Below, one piece after another: positions 22,597 to 34,736 of a stretch of 64,000 nucleotides of DNA. The notes under the pieces are model-generated. The model saw only the letters and a program-made list of their open reading frames with translations, was not told the origin of the DNA and ran no database searches. Origin of the DNA: Okapia johnstoni. Lineage: Eukaryota; Chordata; Mammalia; Artiodactyla; Giraffidae. Position 1 is the stretch's first letter, and the number at the start of each line of letters is the position of its first letter. The stretch covers positions 84,465,501 through 84,529,500 of the forward strand of contig CM044318.1 of the NCBI GenBank assembly GCA_024291935.2, in the 5' to 3' direction. A program made the position numbers and the translations under genes.

Positions 22597-24824
22597 AAAT
22601 AAAATAATGCTTCTTGAGTAGATGCCTGGGGGAAGAGATTAAAGTTTGGTGCAAGGCAGGCCGTGTGCTTGGTGTGGGATTGTTCTGGTGTCATTGGCTT
22701 TTGAGCTTTTCGGTCGCATCCTGTGTTTACAATCCCCATGGGGCTCCGGGATCTGCTTCCTTCCTCCCCAGGGAGGCCCCCTCTAGGTCAGCCGTGTGCT
22801 GTGATCTGACCTTGGGCTGGGCTCCCACACAGGGGGTGGGATTGCACCCAGACAGCTGTGGCTCCCTCTCCCCTGCCCTCCAGCTCCCCAGGGTATGGTC
22901 TTGAGAGGGCTCCCGGAGATTAAGGAGCTCCAAGTGCCACCAAGAAGAGGGATGTTAATGAGCTGATTCTTCCAACACACCCTCAACAAATCTCCACTAC
23001 CCCCTTGTTCTAACCACTGGGCTAGTGTGCCACAGGTGCTTTTTCCATCTGGCCTCACTGAGGTTTGCTGCCCAAGGTGAATGAATACTTTTCCTTCCAT
23101 ATCTGCTCCAGAATTCTCTCAGCCTTTGATGACAGGGAGAAAAAAGTTGGGGTGAGGGTTCTCACCCTGCCCCCTCCCAACATTTTTCATCCAAAACTAT
23201 TATGGGATATTCAGTGGGAGAAAATGGACCTAAACCCTTAGGAGACAGGGTTGGCACAAATTCACTTGGAAATGTTTTTGTAGGACTGCAAATGTTGCCT
23301 TCTTTATATGCAAAATTCACATTTAATTTCCCCTGGTCTTATTGAAAATCATGAAAATAGGTTTCATGCATTTAATCTGGGATGAAATTTTGCTGTGTTT
23401 GCTGCTTTTCCTCTGAGGAAAGCTCGGTGGCCTGTGTTTTGGTGTCAGATGTCTGAGGATGCGGAACGCGCGTTGCTGAGTGTGTCTAAGAGAAATGTCA
23501 TTTTTCACATGATGGGCAAGAGATGCTCATGGGTTGAAATTAAAGACGTTTTCCTGCTCATCAGCTGTCCGCTCTTGGGTCAACCAAAAAGAAGTCATGT
23601 CTGTGGACAGTAGCAGCAACATCTGGCCTTGCAGGAAGCTACCTGTGATGGTGACCACCTGGCTAGAGGGACACCGTGACTTCACTGACAACCTCGACTC
23701 ACCACGTGTTCTTTCGAATTTAACTCTGGTCACCATTCCTAATGTGGATTGTGGTGATATTAGTGCAATACTGCAGCCACATGCAGCTCTTTAAAGTTAA
23801 ATTCATAAAAAGTAAATTAACAATGCAATTCCTCAGTCACACTGGCCACATTTCAAGCGTTCAGTAAACGGCGAGTGACAACGATATTGAAGAGTTCAGT
23901 TACAACCCGTTTCCACCTCTGCAGAAGGTTCTGTTAGGGATAGAGTTTATCACGATCTTAAGAAAATCTCAAGGAAGACGGGCTCTCCTTCCAAGCCACA
24001 TTTAATTGAAGACCTGCCATGTGAGCAGGGACCTATGAGCTGTGGACAAACTTTGATGAAAGTGGAAATTTCCCATGTGGCACTGAAGACTAAATCCGAC
24101 CCAGAGTATTTTGAAGATGAGCTCGGTTAATGATGGTTCTGCCAAAATGCTGGTGACGGATAGTAACAGGATGGAATTCTGAGCAGTTGCAATATCCCAG
24201 GTCCTGAAACACTCAGGTCACTGACGTTAATGACACGGGAGAAATGCGTCTCGTTTTCTGCAACATTATTTTTATTTAGTAACTCTTAAACATCTGGGGA
24301 ACCATCCTGCTGCAGGTTCTGAGCGCCCTGGCGTAGAGGCTGGGAGAAGGCCCCCCAGACTCATCCCCCTCTTAACACTCCATCCTTGTTCTTAGCCAGA
24401 GGATGCCTTATTTCCAGTGGTCGTCACTTTCAAGACACGGGCTCATGCTGAGAGATTGCTTTTTTTATTCACTACAAATGACACAGAGAGGCAATGCCAG
24501 CCTTCCTGCATTTCCTTCAAAGGCCAACAAGCCTGATGAAGGTCTATTATAAGCTTGACCCAGTGTCTAAATTGGCTCTGGGTAATGACTTTGTGGCTCA
24601 GGCATCTGGGGACCTGTCTTCTATGGTCTCCTCCTGGAGCAGATCACACTGTCCATGCCCATCCAGACCAGCTGAGCCAAGTGACTGTTGCCTGGGATGT
24701 GCCAGCTGTGTGGTCCATGGTAGCATACACGAGAATAAGGTTCTGAGGAGGCTGATTCAGGATGGGAGGATGGAAACAATAGGAAAGACCTGAGTTGAGC
24801 CTTGACCATCAGTTATCTTGTTAG

Positions 24825-25025
24825 CTAATAGTGAGTGCTTGCCAGGTTCCTGGAATTGTCCTAGGAACCTCCTGACACTTGTTTCTTCCAGCTCTTGCCA
24901 AAAAACTTGGCACCAGTACTGCCATCTCCAACACGTGGATTAGAGTGAAATAACTAGTCCTGGGTCATGGAGCTCAAGACCTGCTGAACTCAGGCTCAAA
25001 GCCAAGACTCCTTAACCTCAAAGCC
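24825..25025 (-). mobile_element. MIR SINE fragment, antisense
   Basis: GTGCTTGCCAGGTTCCTGGA, CCTAGGAACCTCCTGACA, then the segment GGGTCATGGAGCTCAAGACC follow the order of antisense MIR. Confidence 0.55.
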
Positions 25026-25350
25026 AAGTTTGCACAGTGGTGGCATGCCAAGGTAACCCCAGGAGGACCAAGCTCTCCCAGACCTGGGATGAGTGATGAG
25101 GACTATCCCATGTACGAGCCAGGGGTCCCATGGCAACAGTAGGATTCCACTGAGCTTTCTCTGAAAACAGCCAGCGATCCTGGGCCCACCTCAGTGCATA
25201 AACAGGGGCCACTTCTCCCTGGGTGGGAGGGCCAGTCTTCATAGCCGAGACTGGCGAGTCCTCAGACAACCTCTGTGACCCTCCCATCCGATTCCCTGGC
25301 CCAAGCCAGCCAGGGCACATAAGGCTAGAGTCACACAAGAGCTACAGGTA

Positions 25351-25595
25351 AAATCCAGGTTTCCTGGGCCTTCCCTGGTGGTCCAGGGATTAAGACTTCT
25401 CCTTCCAATGCAGGGAGTGAGGGTTCGATCCCTGGTCAGGGAACAAAGATCCCATATGCCTCTTAACCAAAAAGCCAAAACATAAAACAGAAACAGTATT
25501 ATAAAAAATTCTAAAAAAAAAAAAAATTCTGTAAAGACTTTAGAAATGATCCACATTAAAAAAAAAAAAATCTTAAAAAAATTCCAAATTTCCTG
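25351..25595 (+). mobile_element. CHR-type tRNA SINE with target-site duplication
   Basis: Body about 25367-25579: GGCCTTCCCTGGTGGTCCAG, CCAATGCAGGGAGTGAGGGT and GATCCCTGGTCAGGGAACAA, then a long A-rich tail with the AAGACTTTAGAAATGATCC segment. It is flanked by a 16-base imperfect duplication (AAATCCAGGTTTCCTG and AATTCCAAATTTCCTG, 13 matches). The family is older than Bov-tA and shared across cetartiodactyls. Confidence 0.85.
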
Positions 25596-26385
25596 CTGTT
25601 GCTCTGCCCAGGAGCCCTCAGAAGGCTCTGCCCCGGGGCTGAGACCTTGTGCTTCCCTGTCTGCGGCCAGTACCTCAGGTCCTGGGAGCCACCGCCGGCC
25701 AGCAAGGTGGACTTGTCACGGTGGAGCAGAAGTCTGAGCACCTGCCTCATCCAGAGGTGACCTCAGGGGGGAGGGAGTGGCCAGGACAGGCCTGCACCTG
25801 CATGTTTGAGGGGCGGGTGTCTGGCCCGTGGTCCTCCAGAACCCGGTGAGATCTCAGAGGGCCCCGAGCCCCGGCTCACCCACTGGGAGGCTCTGCACAT
25901 GTGCTCAGGGGCTTTGCTCTTCCCCTCCAGAAAACCCAGAGAGGCGCCCCCAGGGCAGCATGGGCGAGCTTGGTCTGTGTTATCCCTGCAGCTGGACTTG
26001 AAGTGCAGATGAAGAGAAGGAGATCTCAGTCTGCTAAGGCCCCTGGGGTTCTCAGTCCAGTCCAAGCAGCTGGTGTATTTAAGGCACAGCACTGTGGACA
26101 ATCTGCAAGAACCGCAGCTATAAAGCGAACGCTTCCTACCGAAAGTTTGCTGGAGACCTCGTGCACCCCTCCCAAATCAGTGCAGACCCGCACACATGCG
26201 TTCACTTGGCCAGAACCTGCCCTACTCTCAGGGCCGCTGAGGACGTGGTCTTGGAGCTAGTTAGCTGTTGGCTTCTTCTGTGGGACTGCAGTGTCGTCAG
26301 GCCTGGGGTCTGGCTTTCTTGTCTCTCCACTTTCTGTGCCTGGACAGACCCCTCTGCACAGGGGGCTCCCAAGGGGCAAGAGATG
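25596..26385. other. GC-rich single-copy stretch
   Basis: No exon or repeat family recognised. Confidence 0.45.
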
Positions 26386-26521
26386 GTGGTGGTTTAGTCC
26401 CTCAGTCATGTCCGACTCTGTGCGACCCCATGGTCTGTAGCCTGCCAGGCTCCTCTGTCCATGGGATTCTCCAGGCAAGAATACTGGAGTGGGTTGCCAT
26501 TTCCTTCTCCAGGGGATCCTC
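26386..26521 (-). mobile_element. Bov-tA SINE, antisense, 5'-truncated
   Basis: GGTGGTTTAGTCCCTCAGTC through GCCAGGCTCCTCTGTCCATG to CTTCTCCAGGGGATCC. The tRNA-derived head is missing. Confidence 0.92.
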
Positions 26522-26689
26522 AAGGGCACCACACAAATCCAAGCTCCAGGCCCTCATATGTCCTGGGCTCGTCCCTCCTGTTCCTCAGGCGTGGCTCCCA
26601 GATTGGACAAGGGCACCCCTGGCCACCCGCTGTACCCAGTTCCCTGGCCAGTTCCTATCTCCTGCATGAATGCTGCAGACGCAGGTGTC

Positions 26690-26960
26690 CTGTCAGTCTC
26701 TGCATCGTTTCCCAGGCGCTGAAAGTTTCCCGGGTGCCCAGCGCCCAGTCACCCGGGGCTGATTCGGGCGGAGAAGTGGCCACAAAGGCCCCCAGTTACT
26801 TTGCAAGAGCCTTCTCTCTTCTCTCCAGATCGCCCCCGGCATCTCTGAGATGCCGGCGCGGGAGGAGGGTGAGAGGCTGGACCCGGCTGCCGCTTGCCTC
26901 CACGCGGGCGCCTGCCACCTCCCAGCTGCTCGGCTCTCCGGGTGCCGGAGGGGGGCTTTT
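26690..26960. promoter_or_regulatory. CpG-rich patch, possible small CpG island
   Basis: Elevated CpG content (for example CATCTCTGAGATGCCGGCGC and CTCCACGCGGGCGCC), with a near-palindrome at 26836-26856. No transcript start can be placed. Confidence 0.25.
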
Positions 26961-27380
26961 GGGGGGTGGACTGACAGCATCTTCTCCAAATCTTCATCCA
27001 CAGTAAACACTGCTAACTACCAACTCATAAAACATATCAGCTGGGTTTATGACTTTTAACCATCTTTCCAATTGTGCTATAAAATAAAGGCAGATGCCTT
27101 TTTAAGATCTTATTATTGTCAAGGGCCGGCTTCTCCAGCAGCACCTGCTTAGCAGCCGTCTGCTTGTTTATGGCCCCTTTTTTTATAGGTGACAGTTTAA
27201 GGTGGCTCTTCTCTGGTTACAAAGAGTTCCTCCTGATGGTGCGGACGTGGCGTGCACCGTCGGGGGCCCCCGCTCCTGCCTGGTGCTGAGGCCGGGTCGC
27301 AGTTTCACCTGGGTTTTCAGTTGACAGCCTCGCCACACACATCAGGCTCCGCCAAATGCTCCGCCATTAATTTATGATTT

Positions 27381-27433
27381 AAAGTAATTAACTTTTGCTG
27401 ATTAAAGTAATTATTTCGAGTGCATTGCACTCG
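27381..27433. promoter_or_regulatory. Repeated homeodomain-type motif plus palindrome
   Basis: The 10-mer AAAGTAATTA occurs at 27381-27390 and exactly again at 27404-27413. Four bases further on, CGAGTGCA and TGCACTCG form a palindrome around a single T (27417-27433). The cluster lies in AT-rich single-copy DNA (27000-27640) between GC-rich flanks. The arrangement suggests a bound regulatory element, but no factor can be named from sequence alone. Confidence 0.35.
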
Positions 27434-28509
27434 GGCCCAAATGATGCGCTCAGCCCCTCTCCAGTTTGAGCGAGCAGCATGCCAAGTGCTTAAAAGCTGC
27501 ACCGGGGCCGGGAGAGAGACTCAGCCTGGCTCTCGGATCTGCCACGTTTATGACTGACTTGTACTAACTGCTCATTTTAATACTGGGTTCTGGCAGCACG
27601 TTGACACAGCGTGAAACCTTCATCCGGTAAACAAGACAAGCTTCAAGCCTGGTGACACCCATGACAGTGGAAGCTGTTTAAATGAATCTTGCCTCCAGCC
27701 TTCCAGAGGTATCATGTTTTCGCGCTCTCTCACTTACTCAGATTGGCCCTTAAACAGCCTACAGCTTCATCTGGCCTCAGCCGAGAGGGCAGGACGCACG
27801 CCCCTCAGGAACCCAGCCCCGTGTGCCCCCAAAGTCTGTGGCTGTCCAACACTGACCCCCAATGGCCCTCGGGGCCCGGAGCCTGCTTGCTCTGGGGAAG
27901 ATGCTAGGAGGGAATGGAGAGGCAGAGAGGGATGAGGGCTTGCTCACTATTTCACATCCACATTGAACACTTGCCCTCCCTCATCGTGGCATCGCCCGCC
28001 AGTGGGGCAGAGAGTCAACTGCCTGGTGTTTTCCTGGCTGGGAGGCTGCTGCAGCCGGGAGCAGAGGAGCCCTGAGCTGGAGTCTCAAGGCTGGAAAACC
28101 CTCCCAAACCCCAACCTCCCTCTCATTTCACAGAAGGAGGTGTGAGCCGAAGTCCAGCACCTTGGGGTAGACCAGGCGGGGGATGTGCTGTCCATCGAGA
28201 CACAAGTGTGCGGCCTCCAGGCTGCAGGCAGGCCCAGGAGCCCTTCTCTCCCGGAAAATCCTGAAAACGTGGTCATCACCACTGTTTCAGTTGTGTGTGC
28301 ACCTGCTGGCTGCCAGGCGCTGAGCCACAGAGGTGGTCCCTGGAAACTTCTCAGCGATGAGAGGAGGTGAGTCACGTTGCTGATGAGTCACCCAGGAGCT
28401 GGTGGTTAAGTGCCACGCCCAGAACCCCTTAGCCACCAGACCGCGGCTCACAGCCACACCCTTCTCTATCCGAAGTTCCAGAAATATGGTCGCTGCTTAA
28501 TCTCAGTTT

Positions 28510-28818
28510 TTGTTGTTCAGTCGCTCAGTTGTGTCCGACTCTTTGTGACCCCATGGACTGCAGCATGCCAGGCCTCCCTGTGCATCACCAACTCCCGGAG
28601 TTTGCTCAAACTCATGTCCATGCAGCCAGTGGTACCATCCAATCATCTCCTCCTCTTTCGTCCCCTTCTCCTCCCGCCTTCATTCTTTCCCAGCAGCAGA
28701 GTCTTTTCCAATGAGTGGGCTCTTCCCATCAGGTGGCCAAAGTATTGGAGTTTCAGCTTCATCATCAGTCCTTCCAATGAATATTTAGGGTTGATTTCCT
28801 TTAAGATGGACTGGTTTA
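28510..28818 (-). mobile_element. BovB LINE 3' fragment, antisense
   Basis: GTTGTTCAGTCGCTCAGTTG, CCAACTCCCGGAGTTTGCTC and GTGGCCAAAGTATTGGAG, truncated at about GATGGACTGGTTTA. The frame is broken. Confidence 0.93.
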
Positions 28819-29731
28819 CCCCCTTTGAAAAGTATTCACAGAGGCACAATGGCCTCTTGGAGACTCTTGCCCCCTCCTGCCCCAGCAAGGAGCCACCAGG
28901 CTGGCTTTTGCGAAGAGTCACAACTCCTTAGGGCCCAGGAGCCTTCTCACCTGGGAGAACCAAGGCAAGTGGCCAACCAAAGTCCAATAGAAGCCTGGAC
29001 TTTGGAAAAGATGGACATTGAGGAGGGGTCAGCTCATGCTCCTGGTCATTGCTGTTTGTGGGGACTGTTTGGGGGGCTCCAACTTGCATTTTTATCTTTT
29101 CTCTTAACTGTAATGATCCCAACACCCTGGGCTTTCAGTGAAACCACAAGGAAATCTAATTTCGTATGTAATTAAGTGCCTGATGGGCAGCGATCCCCCG
29201 GCAAACGATATTTCAGCTTAATGCTGTTGAACAAACATCACCGACAAACGGCAGTGCCAGAGCAGTCATCTGTGAGCTGGCACCCTCGCTGCCGCATGGC
29301 GGCCCAGATCGTAAATAACCCACTTCACTTTTGGGGTGAATTAAGTGCTCTTAAAGGGTTTGATGAAAAGACCATCAAAGGGAAACATTCCTCCTCCATC
29401 CAGGAGTCAGGGCTGCGCCAGGCTGGTTGGGCAGATGCTCTGTCCTGCTTGGCATGCGCCTGTGAAGGCGACACTCCACTCACTGCCCTCGCGAGCGTCA
29501 GCACAGGTGCCAACTGGCAGCGTCTGGAACAGGACCAGGCAGGAGTGGGCCGAGAGGATGGGGCCTCTGAAGTGGAAGAAGGAGGTTCTCACCGCCCAGC
29601 CTGCCCACCCAGGGAGCAGATGCTGGTGCTGTCTTTGCCCCCACTGGGGATTCTCAGAGTCTGGAGAAATGCTGGAATGGAGGAACTGGCATCCAAGTCA
29701 AGAAGAAGCTTAGAGTCAATCCAGAATCACT
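28819..29731. other. Single-copy stretch
   Basis: Contains an AT-rich block at 29130-29410, listed separately. No exon or repeat family recognised. Confidence 0.45.
29130..29410. promoter_or_regulatory. AT-rich block, possible CNE
   Basis: Repeat-free: GTATGTAATTAAGTGCC, CAGCTTAATGCTGTTG and GATCGTAAATAACCC. It gives way to GC-rich DNA after about 29410. A regulatory role is an inference. Confidence 0.28.
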
Positions 29732-29932
29732 GGGGGCTTCCCAGGTGGCGCTAGTGGTGAAGAACCTGCCTGCCAATGCAGGAGACATGAGATGCGGATT
29801 CAATGCCTGGGTCGGGAAGATGCCCTGGAGGAAGGCATGGCAGCCCACTCCAGAATTCTTTCCTGGAAAATCCCATGGGCAGTGGGCCACAGTCCACATG
29901 GTCATGGACATGACTGAGAAACTTAGCACACA
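29732..29932 (+). mobile_element. Bov-tA variant SINE, sense
   Basis: GGGCTTCCCAGGTGGCGCTA, with the CTGCCAATGCAGGAGACATG form of the head and GCATGGCAGCCCACTCC in the body, ending near GACTGAGAAACTTAGCAC. It belongs to the 'ggtggcgctagtggt' subtype, like the copy at 62222. Confidence 0.92.
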
Positions 29933-30244
29933 CGCATGCAGAAGCATGAAGATGGGCAGCCCCACCGTGGGGTGGGGAGGGGAGTGTGGCCAGCATGGCT
30001 GGAGCTTTGTCAGCTGAACATCTGAAAAAGCCAAAATCCAGCAGGGCAGAGTAAACTGTTTGGTCGGTGGGCTACGGCCATTCCGAACAAGTTTTCTTTT
30101 TTTTCCTCTTCCTCTGGTTTGATTGTTTTAGATGAAAAGAATGAACACAAAACTTAAAGAAAATGTGATTCACAGCCCACTTCAGTGCTTCAGTCATTCT
30201 TCTCAGGATATGTCTCGTGTCCAACTTTTCTGGAAAAAAATCCA
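29933..30244. other. Single-copy stretch
   Basis: A T-rich run near 30095-30106. Nothing else recognised. Confidence 0.45.
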
Positions 30245-30400
30245 GGTTTTGAAGTGTCACAGGCGCAGGTTCGAATCCCAGCAGGGCCACTTACCAGCTG
30301 CATGACTTAGGGCCAGTCACTGGATTCTACAAGCCTCAGTTTCGTCCGCTGCCCTGCAGAAGGGGTGCAAAAGCTGATGTGAGCATTGGAAACCTGGGGA
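30245..30400 (+). mobile_element. MIR SINE
   Basis: GGTTCGAATCCCAGCAGGGC, CCACTTACCAGCTGCATGAC and AAGCCTCAGTTTCGTCCGC follow the MIR core closely. Confidence 0.8.
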
Positions 30401-31106
30401 TATGAGCTGACTCATGGTACACAAGTGACAGGCAGCAGCTACTGCTGTGCACGTGGCTTTGCTGGGATTGTCATTATTCCTGCAGACACAGGGGCACCCT
30501 GGGTGCCTGAGCTGTGGTGGCTGAGCTCTGAACCTGACTCGGTGGCAGCACCTGCCTAAACGCTGCCCGGGGATAGGAACATGGGTGCAGAATGAAGTGG
30601 CAGCCCCCTAATCCACCAGGGGTTGCTGAGGCGGATGAACAAGTGGGTCAGCGCGCAGCCAGATTGCCCAGGACCAAACCAGCAAGCCACAGACAGGTTT
30701 CCGTTACTGTTTACAGCACGTCATCCCTCCTGATCGCCAAGATGCATTCAGTGGACACACATGGGGCCACCTGCTCTGGGCCAGGCCCCGGTGTGGGTGC
30801 TGGACACACAGTGAGCAGAGCACCAGGAATGGACAGACACCGACATTACGCCCTCTCTGAGTGGACATTTGGAAAATATGGGAAAGATCAAGCTGGAAAA
30901 TAAAGACATCTATTATTTAGCACTCAGAGGTGTTTCCACTTCGGGTAGCAGTACATTTATCTTGACACAGAGAGATATCTTCCACTAGCTGCCCTGGATC
31001 TTAAGGACCAGGAAAACACACAAAACATAATCTTCAAACGCATCATCCCTGGTTGATGCATCTTATCCTGTTAGCAGTAGCACAATAAACTGACCCTATA
31101 ATAGTG
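30401..31106. other. Single-copy stretch with possible old repeat trace
   Basis: Around 30765-30840 the bases resemble a common ancient mammalian repeat (GTGGGTGCTGGACACACAGT), perhaps L2-derived. No exon recognised. Confidence 0.35.
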
Positions 31107-31475
31107 GGTGTAGTGGACTGAAGAATGGCCCCCAACATCATCATCTTCGTTTCTGGAACCCCCGCACTACCTTACATGGCAAAGACATTGTAGATGTGAC
31201 TAAATTAAGGATTTCCAGGAAGGGAGATTTTCTGGATTATCCGGGTGGGCCCTAAATGCTACGACAAGTGTCCTCGTAAGAGGGGCAGAGGAGGAGGAGG
31301 AGGCTGTGTGGACATGCAGGCGGAGGGTGGAGTGGTGTGGCCACAAGCCCAAGAAAGCCAGCCACTCTAGAAGCTGGAAGGGGCGAGGAGCAGAGCCCTC
31401 CACCAGCCTCCCAGGAAGCAGGGTCCTGCCCACGTGTTGACTTCAGCCCAGTGAAACCGATTTCAGACCTGAGTC
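31107..31475 (+). mobile_element. MaLR LTR (MLT1-like)
   Basis: TGTAGTGGACTGAAGAATGG, TAGATGTGACTAAATTAAGG, GGATTATCCGGGTGGGCCCT, AAGTGTCCTCGTAAGAGG and a CTAGAAGCTGGAAGG segment are in the order of an MLT1-type LTR. It is a solitary, diverged relic. Confidence 0.7.
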
Positions 31476-32180
31476 CCCCGACTGGGGAGGGGTGTGTTTC
31501 GGTTGTGTGAAGCCAGTACAGCCACCGAAAATGAGTCCACTCTCAACAGAAGTGCAGAATGGGGCACCTGCCCGGCAGGCAACATGAAAGGCAAAGGAGA
31601 GGAGGGACACGCCGTGATTCAATTAGAACTGAGGAAGGTTCCGATTGTTATCTTCATTCATATGATACAAAAATAGTCACCCTTAGCAATTATATTACAA
31701 ATCTTTAGTAATTGTTTTCTACATTAAAAAAAATGGCACTCTTTTTTTGTCCCACTCCTCACCACCAATTCCAGTCCAGTCTGAGCTGGAGCTAAGTGAT
31801 GGTTCAGGCTTCTTGCTGGCGCGTCCAGCTAACAAGGGTCTATCCACCTCTGCTGCATCCTCTAGTCACACCTCCCCACACCTGCTCACAAACAAGTGCC
31901 TCCCACTCACCATGGAGACGAGTGAGCAAATTACCGTTGTTCACTGGACAACGGCAGGTGCTGACCCGAGCATCCAACAGGGAGATCTGAGCATCTTTTA
32001 TGTGGACATGACTTTGCCCTGAACATTCTTTTCTGAAACAAGGAGAAGAGTCTGGGTAGGTATTCCTTGGAGCAAATTTCCAAGAATGGCTTGGACACAC
32101 TGTCCAGATGGCATGATGAAGGTCAGAGTGACTGGTGGAAAGTCGCCTCTGCCTTTGGGCCCACTTCAAGTCCTGATCAC
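31476..32180. other. Single-copy stretch
   Basis: Short A and T runs near 31725-31750. No exon or repeat family recognised. Confidence 0.45.
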
Positions 32181-32712
32181 TTGCTCCTTGAAAGGAAAGC
32201 TATGAGAAACTTAGACGGCGTATTAAAAAGCAGAGGCGTCACTTTGCCAACAGAGGTCCATATAGTCAAAGTTAATGATTTTTCCAATAGTCATGTGTGG
32301 ATGTGAGAGCTGGACCATAAAGAAGACTGAGTGCCAAAGAACCAATGCTTTTGAACTGTGGTCCTGGAGAAGACTGTTGAGAGTCCCTTGGACTGCAAGG
32401 AAATCAAACTAGTCAATGCTAAAGGAAGCCAACCCTGAATATTAATTAGAAGGACTAATGCTGAGGCTGAAGTGCCAATATTTTGGCCATCTGATGAGAA
32501 AAGCCAACTCACTGGGAAAGACCCTGATGCTGGGAAAGACTGAGGACAGGAAGAGAAGGGGGTAAGAGAGGATAAGGTGGTTGGATGGCATCACCAACTC
32601 AAAGGACACGAATTTGAGCAAGCTCTGGGAGATAGTGGAAGACAGAGGAGCCTGGTGTGCTGCAGTCCATGGGGTCAAAGCGCTGGACACAACTTAGCGA
32701 TTGAACTACAAG
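32181..32712 (+). mobile_element. BovB LINE 3' end, diverged
   Basis: Runs from TTGCTCCTTGAAAGGAAAGC through CTGGAGAAGACTGTTGAGAG to CTGGACACAACTTAGCGATT at the 3' end. The RT C-terminal frame has several stops, so this is an old copy. Confidence 0.92.
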
Positions 32713-32869
32713 TCCCGATTGGCTTGCTCACCGTTTTCCCTAAACACGACTTTTGGTTTGCAGCCTACCTTTCTTGTATGTGGCCCTCTGCCCGGTTCCT
32801 GAACTCATCAGCTGGGAGAGGTGAAACACAGTCCAGGACCCCTCCTCCACCCTGAGGACAGAGTTGCAC

Positions 32870-33010
32870 AGTGACGAAAGGCTTGGGGATCAGAGTCGGA
32901 CCATCTGAGTTCAAATCTGGGTTCTACTGTTCTCTCCTTCGATGTGACCCTGGGAACACTGGACCTTTCTGAATCCAATTCTCTGCTGCCAATATGGAAT
33001 TTTAAAAAGT
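32870..33010 (+). mobile_element. MIR SINE fragment
   Basis: GATCAGAGTCGGACCATCTG, GAGTTCAAATCTGGGTTCTA and GATGTGACCCTGGGAACACT match the MIR core. Confidence 0.7.
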
Positions 33011-34226
33011 ACCACCTGCCCCACAGGTGCACGGCCTAATTAGACATTCCCACATGCCCCGGCATGGCTGACATCTGGGACCTGATACCTGGCTATAGCT
33101 ATTAGAACTGTGATGACTTGCCCAGTGCTGGGTCCCTTGAAGGCCACACAAAGGCACGCCCTGGGGACCAGCAGGGAGCAGGCGGGGCGCTCCTCTGCTT
33201 AGGGTTAGTCGTGTCCCTTGGACCAGCCTGACAGCTTGTTCTCTGGCTGGGGCCTGCAGGTGGCAAAAGCCATTAGGAGCAATTTGTTGTCACCAGGCAG
33301 GCCTGCTCGCCCTAAACTGTTATCAATGAGCTTGTCAACTCAAGGCCTAACCTCCTTTGTTCTTCTCATCTGTTCTCCCCTCATAGGCCCCTCCTAGCCC
33401 CTGGCTCCTCTGAAGGCTGGTGACAGGCTGCATGCACCTGTTTGGCTGGAGGCTGGGCCTGGGGGTCCGGGCGTGGCGGGGAGACAGCAGGGGCTTCCCC
33501 TGCCTCCTGGCTCCCAGCGCTGGTCCGCGACGCGACAGGATGTCAGATGACAGTTGTCATGGCTGCAGCTGGTACAGCAGCCTGTGCCAGGGGAAGGGCT
33601 CATGGCCATGTGCCTGGACGCCCCGGGTGCTCCCCGGGGCCATGCGACTCACCTCCATGCGCTGCAGGTGAGGCAGGCTGGCCTGGCTGGCTGTGTTGAG
33701 GACCTGCAGCGGGAAGCAGGGTCACAGAGCCATCACCCCGAAACGGTGCCTCCTGCAAACCCAGGGTGGAGAGGGTGCCTGCGTGGGCCTGGTGCGGGTG
33801 GACCCACCAGAGCTGCCCAGGCTCAAATAAGTTGCAACTGCTAAAGAACTCGGGGTCAGACCTGGCTCTGCCTGCTCTCAGGACCAGGCTGACCAGCTGA
33901 TAGACAAGAAGGGAGATGCAGTGGACTGAGCAGCTGGATGGCAGGTGTCCAGGCGATAGTCTGGCCTTAGCTCGGGCACCACAACCCGGTACAATGGACT
34001 AGGGGGCTTTCCCAGTAGACTTGTGTGTCTCACTGTTCTGGGGGCTGGATACCCAAGATCAGGGTTCTGGCAAAGCAACTGTCACCCTGAGGCCCCTTCT
34101 TTTGGCTTATAGTGGCCACACTTAAAGGAAAGGGGGAGAGAGAGAGAAATGGAGAGTTTGTGTCTCTCACAAGGGCACCAATCCTATCATACCAGGGTCT
34201 CACCCTCATGACATCATCTAATCTTA
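33011..34226. other. Single-copy stretch
   Basis: GC-rich, with no exon or repeat recognised apart from a short GA-rich run at 34134-34150. Confidence 0.45.
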
Positions 34227-34482
34227 TTGTTATTGTTCAGTGGCTAAGTTGCGTCTGACTCTCTGTGACCCCATGGACAGCAGCACGCCAGGATTCCCCG
34301 TCCTTCGCTATCTCCTGGAGTTTGCTCAAACTCAAGTCGATTTGTGTCAATGATGCCTTCCAACCATCTCACCCTCTGTCGTCTCCTTCTCCTCCTGCCC
34401 TCAGTCTTTCTCAGCATCAAGGTCTTTTCCAATGAGTCAGCTCTTGACATCAGGTGATCAAAGCATTGGCGCTTCAGCAGTA
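34227..34482 (-). mobile_element. BovB LINE 3' fragment, antisense
   Basis: GTTATTGTTCAGTGGCTAAG to GATCAAAGCATTGGCGCTTC. It faces a sense BovB piece 255 bases downstream. Confidence 0.9.
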
Positions 34483-34736
34483 ACAGTGCTGTCCTCCTCT
34501 GAACTGCGGCCTCTTCACAGGCTGGTCCTGGGCGGTTGACTTCTCTGGCAGCTGGAACAGGAGCTGGCGGGTGGTTCCCAGATGAGGCTGGCCCCAGAGC
34601 GAGTTTGGGTTCCAGGCTAGGACTTTCCTGCCAGTTCAGAGGATGTCACCATCCCCCACCAAAGAGGAATAGGCAGCTGATCCTGTTCATGGGGGCTACA
34701 CCCTCTCGACCTAAGACCATTCCAAAGGCCCTACCT

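Larger units (their letters stand above)
21186..24824. other. Long single-copy stretch
   Basis: Contains an AT-rich block at 22020-22320, listed separately, and a poly-A run at 22578-22596. The 23200-24300 part is AT-richer than the surrounding DNA and repeat-free. Open frames here (for example 23534-23794) show no family signature. No exon recognised. Confidence 0.45.
26522..28509. other. Single-copy stretch with CpG-rich and AT-rich parts
   Basis: A CpG-richer part at 26690-26960 is followed by an AT-rich repeat-free part at 27000-27640. The latter includes the motif cluster listed at 27381-27433. No exon recognised. Confidence 0.45.

Noticed and set aside
29176..29754. 192-codon open frame on the plus strand
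   Set aside because: It crosses an AT-rich noncoding block and enters a SINE. No conserved motif.
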